A stretch of 19,818 nucleotides of DNA from an uncultured Candidatus Saccharibacteria bacterium (GTDB lineage Bacteria > Patescibacteriota > Saccharimonadia > CAILAD01 > GCA-016700035), in the NCBI GenBank assembly GCA_937996675.1, contig CALKUN010000007.1, positions 1-19,818 of the forward strand, in the 5' to 3' direction. The notes beneath the pieces were generated by a model, which saw only the letters and a program-made list of their open reading frames with translations, did no database searches and was not told where the DNA came from. The position numbers and the translations under genes were made by a program. This document shows positions 19,444 through 19,818 of the stretch, piece by piece. How positions within the stretch are numbered: the stretch's first letter is position 1; the number at the start of each line of letters is the position of its first letter.

Positions 19444-19818
19444 ATGAATTTTGTAGATCTCTTCATCATCGCTGTGATACTTTTTTCACTAGTTCGCGGC
19501 TCACAGCTCGGGCTCCTCTACGTATTCTTCAGCATTGGTGCGACACTCTTAGGCCTCCTCATTGGGAGCTCTGTCGGACAATTCGTCGCCCACTATGCCA
19601 CTACTGAGCTCAGCCGTATGCTCATCATCATCGGCTTTGCGGCAGCGGGCAGTATCATCCTGTCTGAAATCGGCGTCCGCATTGCTCGGGCGCTGACCGA
19701 GAAGAGTGCCGACCTCAAACTAGACACCGCCAACTCCATCGGTGGCGCTATCCTTGAGACCGTCTTCATCCTCATCGTCTTCTGGCTCGTCAGCCCAGCT
19801 GTCATCAATATCCAAAGT
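19444..19818 (+). CDS. CvpA/MarP-like membrane protein, partial
   Basis: The ORF from ATG 19444 stays open for 125 codons to the window edge, so the C-terminus is missing. It begins MNFVDLFIIAVILFSLVRGS, the typical start of CvpA-type membrane domains. Four hydrophobic segments follow (about residues 5-18, 21-42, 58-76 and 96-118). In many bacteria this domain is fused to a periplasmic trypsin-like protease (MarP) that responds to acid or oxidative stress; whether a protease follows cannot be seen. A TAAACT hexamer ends 9 nt before the ATG and there is no Shine-Dalgarno, again suggesting a short or absent leader. Confidence 0.75.
   Translation, partial: MNFVDLFIIAVILFSLVRGSQLGLLYVFFSIGATLLGLLIGSSVGQFVAHYATTELSRMLIIIGFAAAGSIILSEIGVRIARALTEKSADLKLDTANSIGGAILETVFILIVFWLVSPAVINIQS

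Noticed and set aside
19367..19447. 26-codon ORF overlapping the stop of the 18864 gene and the start of the CvpA-like gene by ATGA at both ends.
   Set aside because: It has no ribosome site and lies over a terminator-like hairpin; the double overlap is probably chance.

Overview
The window looks like a chromosomal segment of a small-genome bacterium. It is probably Patescibacteria (CPR), perhaps close to Saccharibacteria, but it holds no rRNA or other marker that would fix the taxon. The hints are compact gene spacing, many very short proteins, a short prolyl-tRNA synthetase without an editing insertion, a YtxH/GlsB membrane-stress cluster, and isolated purine genes. TAA, TAG and TGA are all used as stops, so the code appears standard. 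No tRNA, rRNA, CRISPR array, insertion sequence or transposase was seen.

Layout. 1-2480 (mostly minus): a 54-aa basic peptide, a DUF1761 membrane protein, a DUF1653 protein and proS. 2506-3851: a small Cys-rich protein converges on a tRNA-dihydrouridine synthase. 3907-4093: a GC-rich region that folds on itself and ends at a strong terminator, a candidate structured RNA. 4104-4967 (minus): a three-gene envelope cluster (single-TM protein, YtxH, GlsB), divergent from a Crp/Fnr regulator at 5045-5683. 5791-5865: a 24-aa ORF with a near-perfect Shine-Dalgarno. 6076-6777: a possible degenerate PP2C-like protein. 6844-8647: a redox module with an FMN reductase (interrupted by an in-frame TAG), a divergent HxlR regulator and NAD kinase; two inverted repeats lie between the divergent genes. 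8760-9245: a GlcG/HbpS-like protein. 9350-12708 (minus): a CxxC protein, purH and purB. purB has an in-frame TAG followed by a coding-like tail. 12834-13901: two unrecognised proteins. 13944-18641 (minus): a processive GT2 synthase, an HlyD-like adaptor and a GH81 beta-1,3-glucanase in one tight operon, followed by a frameshifted ORF. 18864-19818: a membrane protein with a possible winged-helix tail behind a palindromic operator, then the start of a CvpA/MarP-like membrane protein.

The most interesting system is the polysaccharide operon. Its layout matches synthase-dependent exopolysaccharide loci (synthase, envelope adaptor, hydrolase), but the hydrolase is GH81, which points to a beta-1,3-glucan rather than cellulose or alginate. 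Genome-wide, the most striking pattern is in initiation. Several genes have a -10 hexamer ending exactly 6 nt (others 7-9 nt) before the ATG and no Shine-Dalgarno, as expected for leaderless mRNAs. Other genes carry strong Shine-Dalgarno sequences. A third group shares a TAGACA/T -35 element. Two amber-interrupted genes and one frameshifted ORF suggest local gene decay, readthrough or sequence error.
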